In this document: piece after piece, positions 26,683-38,151 of the stretch
Layout of the letters: each line of letters opens with the position of its first letter
Numbering within the stretch: position 1 is the stretch's first letter
DNA from: Pseudovibrio flavus
Lineage (GTDB): Bacteria > Pseudomonadota > Alphaproteobacteria > Rhizobiales > Stappiaceae
Direction of reading: 5' to 3'
Assembly (NCBI RefSeq): GCF_009711345.1
Contig: NZ_SMMA01000064.1
Location: 297,555-361,554, forward strand
DNA length: 64,000 nucleotides
Made by a program: the position numbers and the translations under genes
Notes under the pieces: generated by a model
What the model saw: the letters and a program-made list of their open reading frames with translations, nothing else
Database searches by the model: none
Told to the model about the DNA's origin: nothing

Positions 26683-27801
26683 ATGAAAGTGACACTTGAG
26701 CGGACCGAGCTCCTGAAGTCTTTGACCCACGTTCATCGTGTTGTTGAAAGACGAAATACGATACCGATCCTTTCAAACGTCATGCTGCAAGCCGAAGGTG
26801 GGGACCTCAAGCTCAAAGCAACCGACTTGGATCTGGAAGTAACCGAAACCATTTCTGCAATGGTCGAAGTTCCTGGTTCCACGACTGTTCCTGCACACAT
26901 GATCTACGAGATCGTACGCAAGCTGCCGGACGGCTCACAGGTGGTTCTGGAAACTTCTGGCGATGAGAGCACCATGGAAATCCGTGCTGGTCGCTCCCGC
27001 TTCTCCTTGCAAATTCTTCCTGTGACTGACTTCCCGGATGTAACCGCCGGCGAGTTCACCCACGCTTTCAAAACAACAGCTGGCAACTTCCGTCATCTGA
27101 CCGATTGCACTCAGTTTGCAATCTCTACCGAAGAAACTCGCTACTACCTGAACGGTATCTTCATGCACACCGTCGATAGCGACGGTAAGCTGCGGTTCCG
27201 CGCTGTAGCGACTGACGGTCACCGTTTGGCACAGGCTGAACTGGATGCGCCGGAAGGTTCTGAAGGCATGCCGGGCATTATCGTACCGCGCAAATGCGTT
27301 GGCGAAATCCAGAAGCTTATGGATGAGCCGGAAGCAGAAGTGCTGGTCGAGATCTCCGAGACTAAAATCCGTTTCACCATCGGCTCTGTGGTGCTGACCT
27401 CCAAGCTGATCGATGGTTCCTTCCCGGACTATGGCCGCGTTATTCCGAAGAATAACGACAAGGAACTGCTTGTTGACCGCGATGCATTCAAAGCTGCTGT
27501 TGACCGCGTATCCACCATCGCTTCCGAGCGTGGCCGCGCTGTTAAGCTCTCTTTGAGCGAAGGCAAGCTGGTTCTGACCGTGACCAACCCGGATTCCGGT
27601 ACTGCGACTGAAGAGCTGGCAGTTGAATACAACGCCGAAGAAATGGAAATCGGCTTCAACTCCAAATACCTGCTCGACATCGCAGCGCAGCTGGAAACCG
27701 ACTCTGCGCTCTTCCGTCTGGCAGATTCCGGTTCTCCGACCCTGATTCAAGAAGGTGGCGATACCAGCTCCCTTTATGTATTGATGCCTATGCGCGTCTG
27801 A
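26683..27801 (+). CDS. dnaN: DNA polymerase III sliding clamp (beta subunit)
   Basis: 372 residues, the standard length, starting MKVTLERTELLKSLTHVHRVVERRNTIPIL. Three clamp repeats are evident, with LQILPVTDFPDV, EETRYYLNGIFMHT, ATDGHRLA, and the C-terminal SPTLIQEGGDTSSLYVLMPMRV that forms part of the peptide-binding pocket. The homodimer encircles DNA and holds Pol III and other partners. It lies between dnaA and recF as in most bacteria. Confidence 0.98.
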   Translation: MKVTLERTELLKSLTHVHRVVERRNTIPILSNVMLQAEGGDLKLKATDLDLEVTETISAMVEVPGSTTVPAHMIYEIVRKLPDGSQVVLETSGDESTMEIRAGRSRFSLQILPVTDFPDVTAGEFTHAFKTTAGNFRHLTDCTQFAISTEETRYYLNGIFMHTVDSDGKLRFRAVATDGHRLAQAELDAPEGSEGMPGIIVPRKCVGEIQKLMDEPEAEVLVEISETKIRFTIGSVVLTSKLIDGSFPDYGRVIPKNNDKELLVDRDAFKAAVDRVSTIASERGRAVKLSLSEGKLVLTVTNPDSGTATEELAVEYNAEEMEIGFNSKYLLDIAAQLETDSALFRLADSGSPTLIQEGGDTSSLYVLMPMRV

Positions 27802-27816
27802 TTGCATTGGTTAGAC

Positions 27817-27836
27817 GGGCCGGCGCGCGCCGGCCC
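27817..27836 (+). terminator. Perfect 20-bp GC palindrome between dnaN and recF
   Basis: Ten-base arms (GGGCCGGCGC and its complement) with no loop, 15 bases past the dnaN stop. There is no T-run after it, so it may act as a weak attenuator or an mRNA 3'-end stabiliser, or be a protein site. Confidence 0.5.
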
Positions 27837-27893
27837 GCGCCACTTTGCGATGCAGGACGCTCCCATTTCGAGAGCGAATTAAGAGAGATCTGA

Positions 27894-29024
27894 ATGACGG
27901 ATCCCGTTGCCGTGTCCCTGCGTCGGCTAACTCTGAGTGACTTCAGAAACTACGAAAATGCCAGCATTTCTTTGAATAGTCGCATGGTTGCCTTTGTTGG
28001 CAACAACGGCGCTGGCAAAACAAATATCCTCGAAGCAATCTCTTTTCTGTCTGCTGGCCGCGGCTTGCGGCGGGCCATGCTGTCCGAAGTGGCGCGCCAT
28101 GCACATACCGGCGCTTGGGCTGTCTCTGCGCTCATTGATGGCGCTTATGGTGAGACACGTTTAGGCACCGGCCTCAACGCCGGCGATCAAAGCCGCAAAG
28201 TTCGCATCGACGGAGAGGACGCCAGAAGCTCTGAAGCACTGCTGGAATACCTGCGCGTTCTCTGGCTGGTGCCGAGCATGGACGGGCTGTTTACCGGCTC
28301 TGCGGGGGATCGGCGCAAGTTTCTGGACCGTTTGGTTCTTTCTCTCAACCCTAGCCATGGAAAAACCGTAACCGAGTTTGAACGCGCTCTTCGGCAACGT
28401 AACCGTCTGCTTTCCGAAGGCGGAACAGCAGCATTTTTGGATGCAATTGAGGCGCAGGTCGCTGAACTTGGAACAGCCGTCTCCCTAGCGCGCAACGAGA
28501 CCGTTAGCTTGCTGTCGGCCAAGCTAAAAGCGCAGGCAGAACTGGGACTTCCATTCCCGACCGCTGAAATCCATCTAGAAGGGGCGTTTGAAACTGCCAC
28601 CATCGGTCTTGGCGCTTCCGACCGTGAGGACTGCTACCGCGAGCTCCTACGGGAAGGGCGCTTCCGCGATAAAGCAGCTGGTAGAACGCTGGACGGACCG
28701 CACCGTAGCGATCTTGGCGTGTTGCATGTCGATAAGCATGTCCCTGCTGCTCTTGCCTCTACAGGCGAACAAAAAGCGCTGCTAATTGGCATCATTTTGG
28801 CCCATGCAGACCTTACAACGGCGATTTCGGGCATGACGCCGGTTCTGTTGCTGGATGAGGTCGCAGCCCACCTTGATCCTGGCCGCCGCGCCGCGCTTTT
28901 CTCCCGTTTGCAGGCTATGGGGCCGCAGGTTTTCATGACCGGAACGGACGTAAATCTTTTCAAGGATTTACCGGAGGACGCGCAAATCTTCGAAGTTGCC
29001 GATGGCCTGATAAATCCGCTATAA
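27894..29024 (+). CDS. recF: DNA replication/repair protein RecF
   Basis: 376-residue SMC-like ATPase that loads RecA at gaps with RecOR. Walker A is GNNGAGKTNILEAI near residue 36, and the family N-terminus is RRLTLSDFRNYENASI. The ABC-type signature region is STGEQKALLIGIILAHA, and Walker B is PVLLLDEVAAHLDPGRRAALF. DGPHRSDLG is a further RecF block. AGAGAG precedes the start. The position after dnaN is canonical. Confidence 0.97.
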   Translation: MTDPVAVSLRRLTLSDFRNYENASISLNSRMVAFVGNNGAGKTNILEAISFLSAGRGLRRAMLSEVARHAHTGAWAVSALIDGAYGETRLGTGLNAGDQSRKVRIDGEDARSSEALLEYLRVLWLVPSMDGLFTGSAGDRRKFLDRLVLSLNPSHGKTVTEFERALRQRNRLLSEGGTAAFLDAIEAQVAELGTAVSLARNETVSLLSAKLKAQAELGLPFPTAEIHLEGAFETATIGLGASDREDCYRELLREGRFRDKAAGRTLDGPHRSDLGVLHVDKHVPAALASTGEQKALLIGIILAHADLTTAISGMTPVLLLDEVAAHLDPGRRAALFSRLQAMGPQVFMTGTDVNLFKDLPEDAQIFEVADGLINPL

Positions 29025-29068
29025 AGGGCGCTTGCAGCCCTTTGCTGCGTGTTCAGGATTTCACCCCA

Positions 29069-29689
29069 ATGGATAGTTCTTCGCTCGCGTTTTTTGCGTC
29101 GACGCTGTTTGTCGCCGCCATCATTCCAGGCCCCGGTATCACGGCACTGGTACTGCGCGTTTTGGGCTACGGCTCACGCGGTGCCCTAGGCTTTTGCATC
29201 GGTATGGCACTTGGTGACTTCACATGGTTCACTTTTGCCGTTTTGGGCCTTGCTGCCATCGCGTCTACATTTGCGCTTGCCTTCACCATCATCAAGTATG
29301 TTGGTGCGGCCTATCTGGTTTATATTGCTTGGAAAATGTGGACCGCTCGCGATATGGGGCTGGAGATTGATAGCTCGAAGAAGAGCAGGGGTTCCACCTT
29401 GGTCGGGTCCATTCTTTCTGGGCTTTTCCTGACCCTTGGAAACCCGAAGGTCATGGTGTTTTATTTGGCGCTTTTGCCCAACATCATCCGCATCGACCAG
29501 ATCTCCCTGATCGGCTATGGCCAGTTGCTTATTGTGCTTCTCAGCGTGCTTCTGGTGGTTTTCGCGATCTATGTTTTTCTCGCACTAAAAGCGCGTAGAA
29601 TGATCAGCTCGAACCGTGTTATGGGCTATGTCGGAAAGGGGTCCAGCTTGCTTATGCTTGGCGTTGCGGCAACCATTGTTACCCGTTAA
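29069..29689 (+). CDS. LysE/RhtB-family amino acid exporter
   Basis: 206 residues from ATG 29069, with about six membrane segments. Family marks: FVAAIIPGPGITALVLRVLGYG (the conserved PGP near the N-terminus), GCRIG-like GFCIGMALGDFTWF, YVGAAYLVYIAWKMW and LFLTLGNPKVMVFYLALLPNI. It exports amino acids or derivatives such as homoserine lactone; the substrate is unknown. Its insertion between recF and gyrB is the only departure from the usual order here; it starts 44 bases after recF and may be in the same transcript. Confidence 0.9.
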   Translation: MDSSSLAFFASTLFVAAIIPGPGITALVLRVLGYGSRGALGFCIGMALGDFTWFTFAVLGLAAIASTFALAFTIIKYVGAAYLVYIAWKMWTARDMGLEIDSSKKSRGSTLVGSILSGLFLTLGNPKVMVFYLALLPNIIRIDQISLIGYGQLLIVLLSVLLVVFAIYVFLALKARRMISSNRVMGYVGKGSSLLMLGVAATIVTR

Positions 29690-29808
29690 GGCAAGTTCCC
29701 CCAATTAAATAAGGTTTTTCCAGTGTTTCTCTGGGCTTATCCGTAGGCTGAACCCTCTGGTTGGTTGAACCATTCGTGAGAGGCCCTATAACACTGTTAT
29801 TGGTCTAA

Positions 29809-32286
<2,478 letters not shown>

Positions 32287-32310
32287 GGCCTGAAAACCTC
32301 CAAAAATAAG

Positions 32311-32340
32311 AAAGCCGCCCATCTGAGGCGGCTTTTTGTT
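32311..32340 (+). terminator. Rho-independent terminator of gyrB
   Basis: A perfect nine-base stem AAAGCCGCC / GGCGGCTTT (32311-32319 with 32327-32335) is followed by TTTTGTTTT. Confidence 0.9.
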
Positions 32341-32365
32341 TTCTAACTACGCTCTATGGGAAGAG

Positions 32366-33145
32366 TTAGGCGTCTTCTTCCTGCAACTCCGGCGACCACT
32401 GGTTTACCAGCAGGCTGATATGGCTCTCTACAGTGCGCGCGGCATCCTCTTCAGAACCATTTTGAATGGATTCAAGAATGCCAACATGCTGTTCGCGTAT
32501 GGAGGGCGCATTGAGGGGCTTGGAGCGAGAGCCAAGGGTGTAGCGGTGCATATGCACCAGACAGCGCGTCAACACTGGCTCAAGGCCCCAAAAACCGGAT
32601 GCGTGGAAGAGGGTGGTATGAAAATAGCGATCATACTCACTGCAAAGATAAACGCGGTTTTCTTTTGCAGCCAGATACATAGCCTCAGCCACCACAAGCA
32701 GTGCTGCCGCCACATCGTCGGATAGCTTTTGGGCAATATGGCGGGCTGCCACGGTTTCCAATTGCCGCCGAATGAGCACCATCTGCTGCGCTTCGTTCAA
32801 AATCATATCCGAGACGTGCGTGCCTTTGAAATCATGACGCACAACAAGGCCAATATGTTCAAGCCGGATAAGCGCTTCTCTGACAGTTCCTTGCGCGCAA
32901 TCAAACTCTGCCGCGATCTGCTGCTCGCCCAAGATCTCGCTTGGCCCAAGGTGCGACATGACGATTTTTTCCTTTAGGCCGTAATAGACCAAGTCGCTTT
33001 TTCGGGCCTTTTGTGACCAGCGCGGGCTGCTGCTAAAGAACCGAGCGATTTTATTCCGGTCTTGCAGGCAAGGGGCTGAGGCCATTCCGTTCTGAATGAG
33101 GAACAGGTCTGGTCGCAAAGTTTGATAAATGCTCTCGTCGTTCAT
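32366..33145 (-). CDS. GntR-family (FadR-type) transcriptional regulator
   Basis: The core is a winged helix, LKEKIVMSHLGPSEILGEQQIAAEFDCAQGTVREALIRLEHIGLVVR, followed by an FCD effector domain (RRQLETVAARHIAQ, EYDRYFHTTLFHASG, EQHVGILESI and the metal/ligand histidine ESHISLLVNQW). The frame is open for another 49 codons to a GTG at 33292, giving an unusually long N-terminal extension. I prefer the ATG at 33145 or 33085, though no start has a strong ribosome site. It converges on gyrB across a terminator; its target is unknown. Confidence 0.8.
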   Translation of the reverse strand: MNDESIYQTLRPDLFLIQNGMASAPCLQDRNKIARFFSSSPRWSQKARKSDLVYYGLKEKIVMSHLGPSEILGEQQIAAEFDCAQGTVREALIRLEHIGLVVRHDFKGTHVSDMILNEAQQMVLIRRQLETVAARHIAQKLSDDVAAALLVVAEAMYLAAKENRVYLCSEYDRYFHTTLFHASGFWGLEPVLTRCLVHMHRYTLGSRSKPLNAPSIREQHVGILESIQNGSEEDAARTVESHISLLVNQWSPELQEEDA

Positions 33146-33509
33146 TACATAAGCCCGCCAATGGAAGTCGCTCGAGAGAGCAATAAACATTTTAACTTGA
33201 GAGGCTTGCATGGCATTTGCCGTGTCGGCCCAACGCTTTGCAAGTGACTCTCTAAATTGATTTAGGTCAACCTTAGAATATGCAGGTACCACTTGGTAAT
33301 TTAGACAATAGTTTTAGCGTCTAAAATTAATATTTGGTGAGCGCTGATTGGTCTTGAGGGCGAGTTACGATGCATCAGCACGAGCATCTTTTGAAGTGGG
33401 TTAAGAATAACTGACCGGAACAGGAAGAGAGTTTGCCCCGCGCCTTCACAGAGTAAATAGGAATTATGCGTAAAATGCCGTAGATCTAAAAGAAAAAGAG
33501 TGATGATCT

Positions 33510-35765
33510 ATGGCGGTAGCAAAACCAACAACAGACGCCCACCTAAGTCACGAGGACCTTTCGGAAGACCATCCCGATCCGTTGGTAACGTGCTTACAGA
33601 TCGTCGCTGCACGCTTTAACCGGCCGACATCCCTAACAGTTTTAACCGCTGGTTTGCCCCATGACACTGATCACTTTACGCCTGAGCTTGCTGTAAGAGC
33701 TGCCAGTCGCATCGAACTGGTCGCGGCGGTCAAAACAGGCAAGCTCGAAAAACACGCACCCTTTACCCTTCCGCTTATTTTGGCAACCAAGGAGCGTGGC
33801 CCGCTGGTTTTGCTGGAACGAAGCGGTGAGGGCGTATTCGAGGTTCAAATACCCGGTGACAAAGAAACCACCACCATTGCCGAAAATGAGCTGGTTGCAG
33901 ACTATGCTGGCTGGTTATTGACGTTCTCCCAGCCTGAAGACAAGCGCATGGCCTCTGCCCTTGGAGGTAAAAAGAAGCGCGAAAACGAATGGTTTTGGGG
34001 CCCGCTCTCTGCTTACTGGAAGAGTATGGTGCAGGTCATCATGGCCGCGAGCATCATCAATTTGCTTGCTCTGGCTTCACCCTTGTTTGTTATGAACGTC
34101 TACGACAGGGTGCTACCAAACAAGGCCATCGCAACGCTCTGGGTGCTCGCGATTGGCCTCAGCATTGCCTTCATTTTTGACTTCCTGCTCAAAGTCGCGC
34201 GTGCGGGCTTGATTGATTACGTCGGCAGGCGTCTCGACCATCATATGTCGACAGCCTTATTCGAAAAGGTGCTCAACATTCGCCTTCAGGAGCGGCCGGA
34301 ATCCACCGGTGTGTTCGCCAATAACGTTGCTCAGTACGAATATATTCGCGAGTTCTTTACCTCCAGCACACTGTCGCTGTTGGTGGACGTGTGCTTCTTG
34401 TTCCTGTTCTTGTTCGTGATCTACTACTTGGGCGGCTGGATGGTGATCGTACCACTCATTGCAGTGCTGCTTGTGATCATATCGTCACTCATCCTTCAGG
34501 CTGTCGTCTCACGATATTTAGAACGCGCCCAAATGGACTCTGCACAGCGACACGGCCTATTGGTGGAAAGCGTGAACGCTATGGAAACCGTGAAGAGCTT
34601 GCGGGCAGAAGGCTATTTTCTCTCCAAGTGGGAGCGTTTTATTGCTGAAGGCAGCCGCACACAGGCTAACGTAAAGTCCTATAGCAATCTTGCGGTAAAC
34701 CTAGCGCAGTTCTTGCAGCAAATGGTTACCGTGTGGGTCGTTGTGACAGGCGTTTACAGGTTTTCTGAAAACGAAATCACCATGGGCGTGATTATTGCTG
34801 TTGTGATGCTGTCGGGTAGGGCCGTTGCTCCGCTCACGCAAATCACCATGGTGCTGACCCGCGCCCGCTACGCCTTTGCAGCCCTCAAGACCTTAAACGG
34901 CCTAATGGCCCAGCCAGACGAACGAACAGGCGTAAAAGACTACGTAAACCGCGTTGTTCTGGATGGAGAGTTGGAGTTTAGAAACGTTAGCTTCCAATAC
35001 CCTGCTGTTGAGCGGGATGTTCTAACCGGCGTTTCCTTTCATATTAAACCCGGTGAGAAGGTCGGGATTTTGGGCCCCATAGGCTCGGGCAAAACGACCA
35101 TCGCACGGTTGGCTTCCGGCCTTTATACGCCATCGGCGGGCGAGGTGCTTATCGACGGTGTCGATATCCGCCAGTATCACCCCTATGAAGTCCGCAAAGC
35201 GGTTGGCCTTGTGGTTCAAGAGACGGATCTGTTTCGTGGCTCCTTGAAAGAAAACGTTCTGATTGCCAAGCCTGGCGCGACGGATGATGAGATCCTCTAT
35301 GCGTGCCGTATGGCTGGCGTCGATACGTTCGCAGCGCGTCACCCGATGGGATACGATATGCCTGTCGGTGAACGTGGTACATTCCTCTCCAGTGGCCAAA
35401 TTCAGTCGATTGCACTGGCGCGGGTGTTCTTGATGTCGCCGCCAATCCTCTTCCTTGATGAGCCGTCTAGTTCACTCGACCTTGCCGCTGAGCGCATCTT
35501 GATCAAGCACCTGAAGGAAGCCGTCTGGCCAGACCAAACGCTTATTCTGGCGACGCATAGACAAGCCATGTTGGAACTTGTCGAGCGCCTGATCGTCGTT
35601 GAATCGGGCCGCATTCTAGCAGATGGTCCTAAAGACAAAATCTTGCAGGCACTGGCTAACAGAGCTGCTGGTAAACCGGTCTCTGAACTGAAACCAACCA
35701 TCGTTTCAAAAAAGATCGAGAAAAAAGGCGTTAGCGATAAGAGCGATAGCGAGGGCGGCAAGTAG
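33510..35765 (+). CDS. Type I secretion ABC transporter ATPase (LapB-like, degenerate C39 domain)
   Basis: 751 residues. Residues 1-150 look like the inactive peptidase-C39-like domain that binds RTX-type substrates; there is no catalytic Cys in the usual place. The membrane domain runs from about residue 165 to 440 with six predicted helices, starting MVQVIMAASIINLLALASPLFVMNVYDRVLPNKA, the LapB/type I secretion pattern. The nucleotide-binding domain has Walker A LGPIGSGKTT, signature LSSGQIQSIALARV and Walker B ILFLDEPSSSLD. A basic, charged tail ends the protein. The matching membrane-fusion gene is at 61159, not adjacent. Confidence 0.9.
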   Translation: MAVAKPTTDAHLSHEDLSEDHPDPLVTCLQIVAARFNRPTSLTVLTAGLPHDTDHFTPELAVRAASRIELVAAVKTGKLEKHAPFTLPLILATKERGPLVLLERSGEGVFEVQIPGDKETTTIAENELVADYAGWLLTFSQPEDKRMASALGGKKKRENEWFWGPLSAYWKSMVQVIMAASIINLLALASPLFVMNVYDRVLPNKAIATLWVLAIGLSIAFIFDFLLKVARAGLIDYVGRRLDHHMSTALFEKVLNIRLQERPESTGVFANNVAQYEYIREFFTSSTLSLLVDVCFLFLFLFVIYYLGGWMVIVPLIAVLLVIISSLILQAVVSRYLERAQMDSAQRHGLLVESVNAMETVKSLRAEGYFLSKWERFIAEGSRTQANVKSYSNLAVNLAQFLQQMVTVWVVVTGVYRFSENEITMGVIIAVVMLSGRAVAPLTQITMVLTRARYAFAALKTLNGLMAQPDERTGVKDYVNRVVLDGELEFRNVSFQYPAVERDVLTGVSFHIKPGEKVGILGPIGSGKTTIARLASGLYTPSAGEVLIDGVDIRQYHPYEVRKAVGLVVQETDLFRGSLKENVLIAKPGATDDEILYACRMAGVDTFAARHPMGYDMPVGERGTFLSSGQIQSIALARVFLMSPPILFLDEPSSSLDLAAERILIKHLKEAVWPDQTLILATHRQAMLELVERLIVVESGRILADGPKDKILQALANRAAGKPVSELKPTIVSKKIEKKGVSDKSDSEGGK

Positions 35766-36091
35766 CCTTGATGGTCCAATAAGAATGAAATCAAGAGTTA
35801 ACGTGTCAATATTATCAAGTTCCATGCCAATTTGGGATATTTGGGTATGGCCTGTGTACCAGCGCTTCAACATGCGATGATGTGCGGATAGGTATTGATA
35901 AAATTTTAACTTTCTCTTTCCCCTTAGAGCGCGCAGCTAGCACTTCACATTGCTGAAGTCTGGTGAAAAGCAAATATTTGCCGATGGGCTTTGCTTTCGT
36001 ATGCCCTCAAAGCATGCGAAAACATTCCTAATATTTTTTTGGTGTTTGGCCGTAGCGGACCGCCAAGTCGAAGTTTGAAAAGAAAGCAAGA
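35766..36091. other. 326-bp gap before the sugar cluster
   Basis: No gene seen. AT-rich with A/T tracts toward the right end (ATTCCTAATATTTTTTTGG near 36030), suitable for the promoter of the gmd operon. It marks the change from the more GC-rich backbone to the AT-richer glycan cluster. Confidence 0.5.
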
Positions 36092-37213
36092 ATGACAAAA
36101 CGAGCGCTTATCACCGGTGTAACGGGACAGGATGGTTCTTATTTAGCAGAGTTCTTGCTCGATAAAGGTTACGAAGTTCACGGTATAAAGCGTCGAGCCT
36201 CTTCATTTAATACGCAGCGCATTGACCATCTTTTTGAAGATCCGCATTTGGAGAATGTGCGTTTCAAGTTACATTATGGTGATCTGACTGATAGTTCTAA
36301 CCTCACTCGTATTTTGCAGGAAGTGCAGCCGGACGAGGTTTATAATCTCGCTGCTCAAAGCCATGTTGCCGTGAGTTTCGAGAGTCCGGAATATACCGCA
36401 GACGTGGATGCGATTGGAACTCTACGACTACTTGAGGCTATCCGTTTTCTTGGTCTCGAAAAGAAAACCCGCTTTTATCAAGCATCAACATCAGAGTTGT
36501 ATGGTCTGGTTCAAGAGACGCCTCAGACTGAAACGACTCCGTTCCATCCTAGATCGCCTTATGCCGTTGCCAAGATGTACGCTTATTGGATAACCGTAAA
36601 TTATCGCGAAGCCTATGGAATGTTCGCCTGTAACGGTATCCTTTTCAATCATGAATCCCCTCGTCGAGGCGAGACTTTCGTAACACGTAAGATCACTCGT
36701 GGTCTTGCCAATATTGCACAAGGTCTCGAGCCATGCCTGTATATGGGCAACATTGATGCTTTACGTGATTGGGGGCACGCCAAAGATTATGTTCGCATGC
36801 AGTGGATGCTACTACAGCAAGATGAGCCGGATGATTTTGTCATAGCAACCGGCGTTCAGTATTCAGTCCGGGAGTTTATCCAATGGTCAGCTAAAGAATT
36901 GGGTATCACGATCCACTTTGAAGGCAAGGGGCTTGATGAAATTGGCGTCGTTGTGGCGGTCGAAGGCGGAGATGCTGACGCGCTATCAGTGGGCGATGTA
37001 ATTGTCCGGATCGACCCAAGGTATTTCCGCCCCGCAGAGGTAGAGACGCTGCTTGGAGATCCATCAAAGGCCAAAGAAAAGCTTGGCTGGGTTCCAGAGA
37101 TCACAGTTCAAGAAATGTGCTCTGAAATGGTTGCTCATGATTTGAAAAATGCCCGTAGGGTAAGGTTGTTGCGTGATCATGGGTTGGACCTTCCTGTGTC
37201 CGCAGAAAGCTAG
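36092..37213 (+). CDS. gmd: GDP-mannose 4,6-dehydratase
   Basis: 373-residue short-chain-dehydrogenase-fold enzyme converting GDP-D-mannose to GDP-4-keto-6-deoxy-D-mannose. The N-terminal NADP site is [31 protein letters not shown], followed by [10 protein letters not shown] and YNLAAQSHV. The catalytic region is STSELYG (Thr/Ser-Glu) and [12 protein letters not shown] (Tyr-x3-Lys). The Gmd-specific block [24 protein letters not shown] is complete, as is [16 protein letters not shown] near the end. It is the first gene of the cluster and its product feeds either fucose or colitose synthesis. Confidence 0.96.
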   Translation: MTKRALITGVTGQDGSYLAEFLLDKGYEVHGIKRRASSFNTQRIDHLFEDPHLENVRFKLHYGDLTDSSNLTRILQEVQPDEVYNLAAQSHVAVSFESPEYTADVDAIGTLRLLEAIRFLGLEKKTRFYQASTSELYGLVQETPQTETTPFHPRSPYAVAKMYAYWITVNYREAYGMFACNGILFNHESPRRGETFVTRKITRGLANIAQGLEPCLYMGNIDALRDWGHAKDYVRMQWMLLQQDEPDDFVIATGVQYSVREFIQWSAKELGITIHFEGKGLDEIGVVVAVEGGDADALSVGDVIVRIDPRYFRPAEVETLLGDPSKAKEKLGWVPEITVQEMCSEMVAHDLKNARRVRLLRDHGLDLPVSAES

Positions 37214-37218
37214 TTGTA

Positions 37219-38151
37219 ATGGCCAAAAAAAAACTCCTTCTTACAGGTGCTTCAGGTATGGTTGGCCGAAATATACTCGAGCATCCTGCCGCCGCAGACT
37301 GGGAAATTCTGGCTCCTAGCTCAAAAGAGCTGGACTTGACGGATTCCCATGCAACTGACGCCTATTTAACCCATTATCAGCCGCACATTGTAATTCATGC
37401 AGCTGGTCAAGTGGGGGGGATCCAGGCAAACATGGCACACCCGGTTGCTTTTTTGGAGCGTAACACTGCAATCGGGCGCAATATTATCATGGCGGCCTAT
37501 AAAGCAAATGTTAAACAGTTTCTTAACTTAGCATCAACATGTATGTATCCTCGTGTTGCCGGAAACCCACTAAGAGAAACTATGATTTTGACGGGTGAGT
37601 TGGAGCCTACCAATGAGGGTTATGCAATCGCGAAGATTATGGCAACCCGGCTTTGTCAGTATATTCGCCGGGAGGATGAGACGGCCCTCTTTAAGACTAT
37701 ATTGCCGTGCAATCTCTATGGGCGGCATGATAAATTTGACCCAAAAAATTCGCATCTTTTGCCTGCAATTATTCATAAAATCCATATGGCGAAGGAGCGC
37801 GGGGACAGAACAGTAGAGATTTGGGGTGACGGCGAAGCTCGTCGTGAGTTCATGTACGCTGCTGATCTGGCCGACGCGGTAATGAAAGCGGCAGAAGACA
37901 TGATTAGCTTACCAGATTTGATGAACTGTGGGCTTGGTCATGACTATAGCATTAACGACTACTATCGTATCGTCGCCAACGTTATTGGTTGGACTGGAGA
38001 ATTTACTTACGACCTAACGAAGCCAGTTGGGATGAAGCAAAAACTCTGCTCAACTGAACTTCAATCTGCCTGGGGCTTTTCTTCGCCGACTTCTTTGGAA
38101 GACGGTATCCGTTCTACCTACGATTTCTATCTCAACGAGAAAAAAAAATGA
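37219..38151 (+). CDS. GDP-L-fucose synthase-family epimerase/reductase (Fcl or ColC)
   Basis: 310-residue NADPH enzyme. The NADP motif is LLLTGASGMVGRNIL, then AAGQVGGIQANMAHPVAF. The active-site Ser/Cys are in NLASTCMYPR, Tyr-x3-Lys is YAIAK, and LYGRHDKFDPKNSHLLPAII carries the catalytic His. These residues match GDP-fucose synthase (3,5-epimerase/4-reductase). GDP-colitose synthase (ColC) belongs to the same family, and the next gene is a ColD-type dehydratase, so either product is possible. It ends in an ATGA overlap with that gene. Confidence 0.85.
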   Translation: MAKKKLLLTGASGMVGRNILEHPAAADWEILAPSSKELDLTDSHATDAYLTHYQPHIVIHAAGQVGGIQANMAHPVAFLERNTAIGRNIIMAAYKANVKQFLNLASTCMYPRVAGNPLRETMILTGELEPTNEGYAIAKIMATRLCQYIRREDETALFKTILPCNLYGRHDKFDPKNSHLLPAIIHKIHMAKERGDRTVEIWGDGEARREFMYAADLADAVMKAAEDMISLPDLMNCGLGHDYSINDYYRIVANVIGWTGEFTYDLTKPVGMKQKLCSTELQSAWGFSSPTSLEDGIRSTYDFYLNEKKK

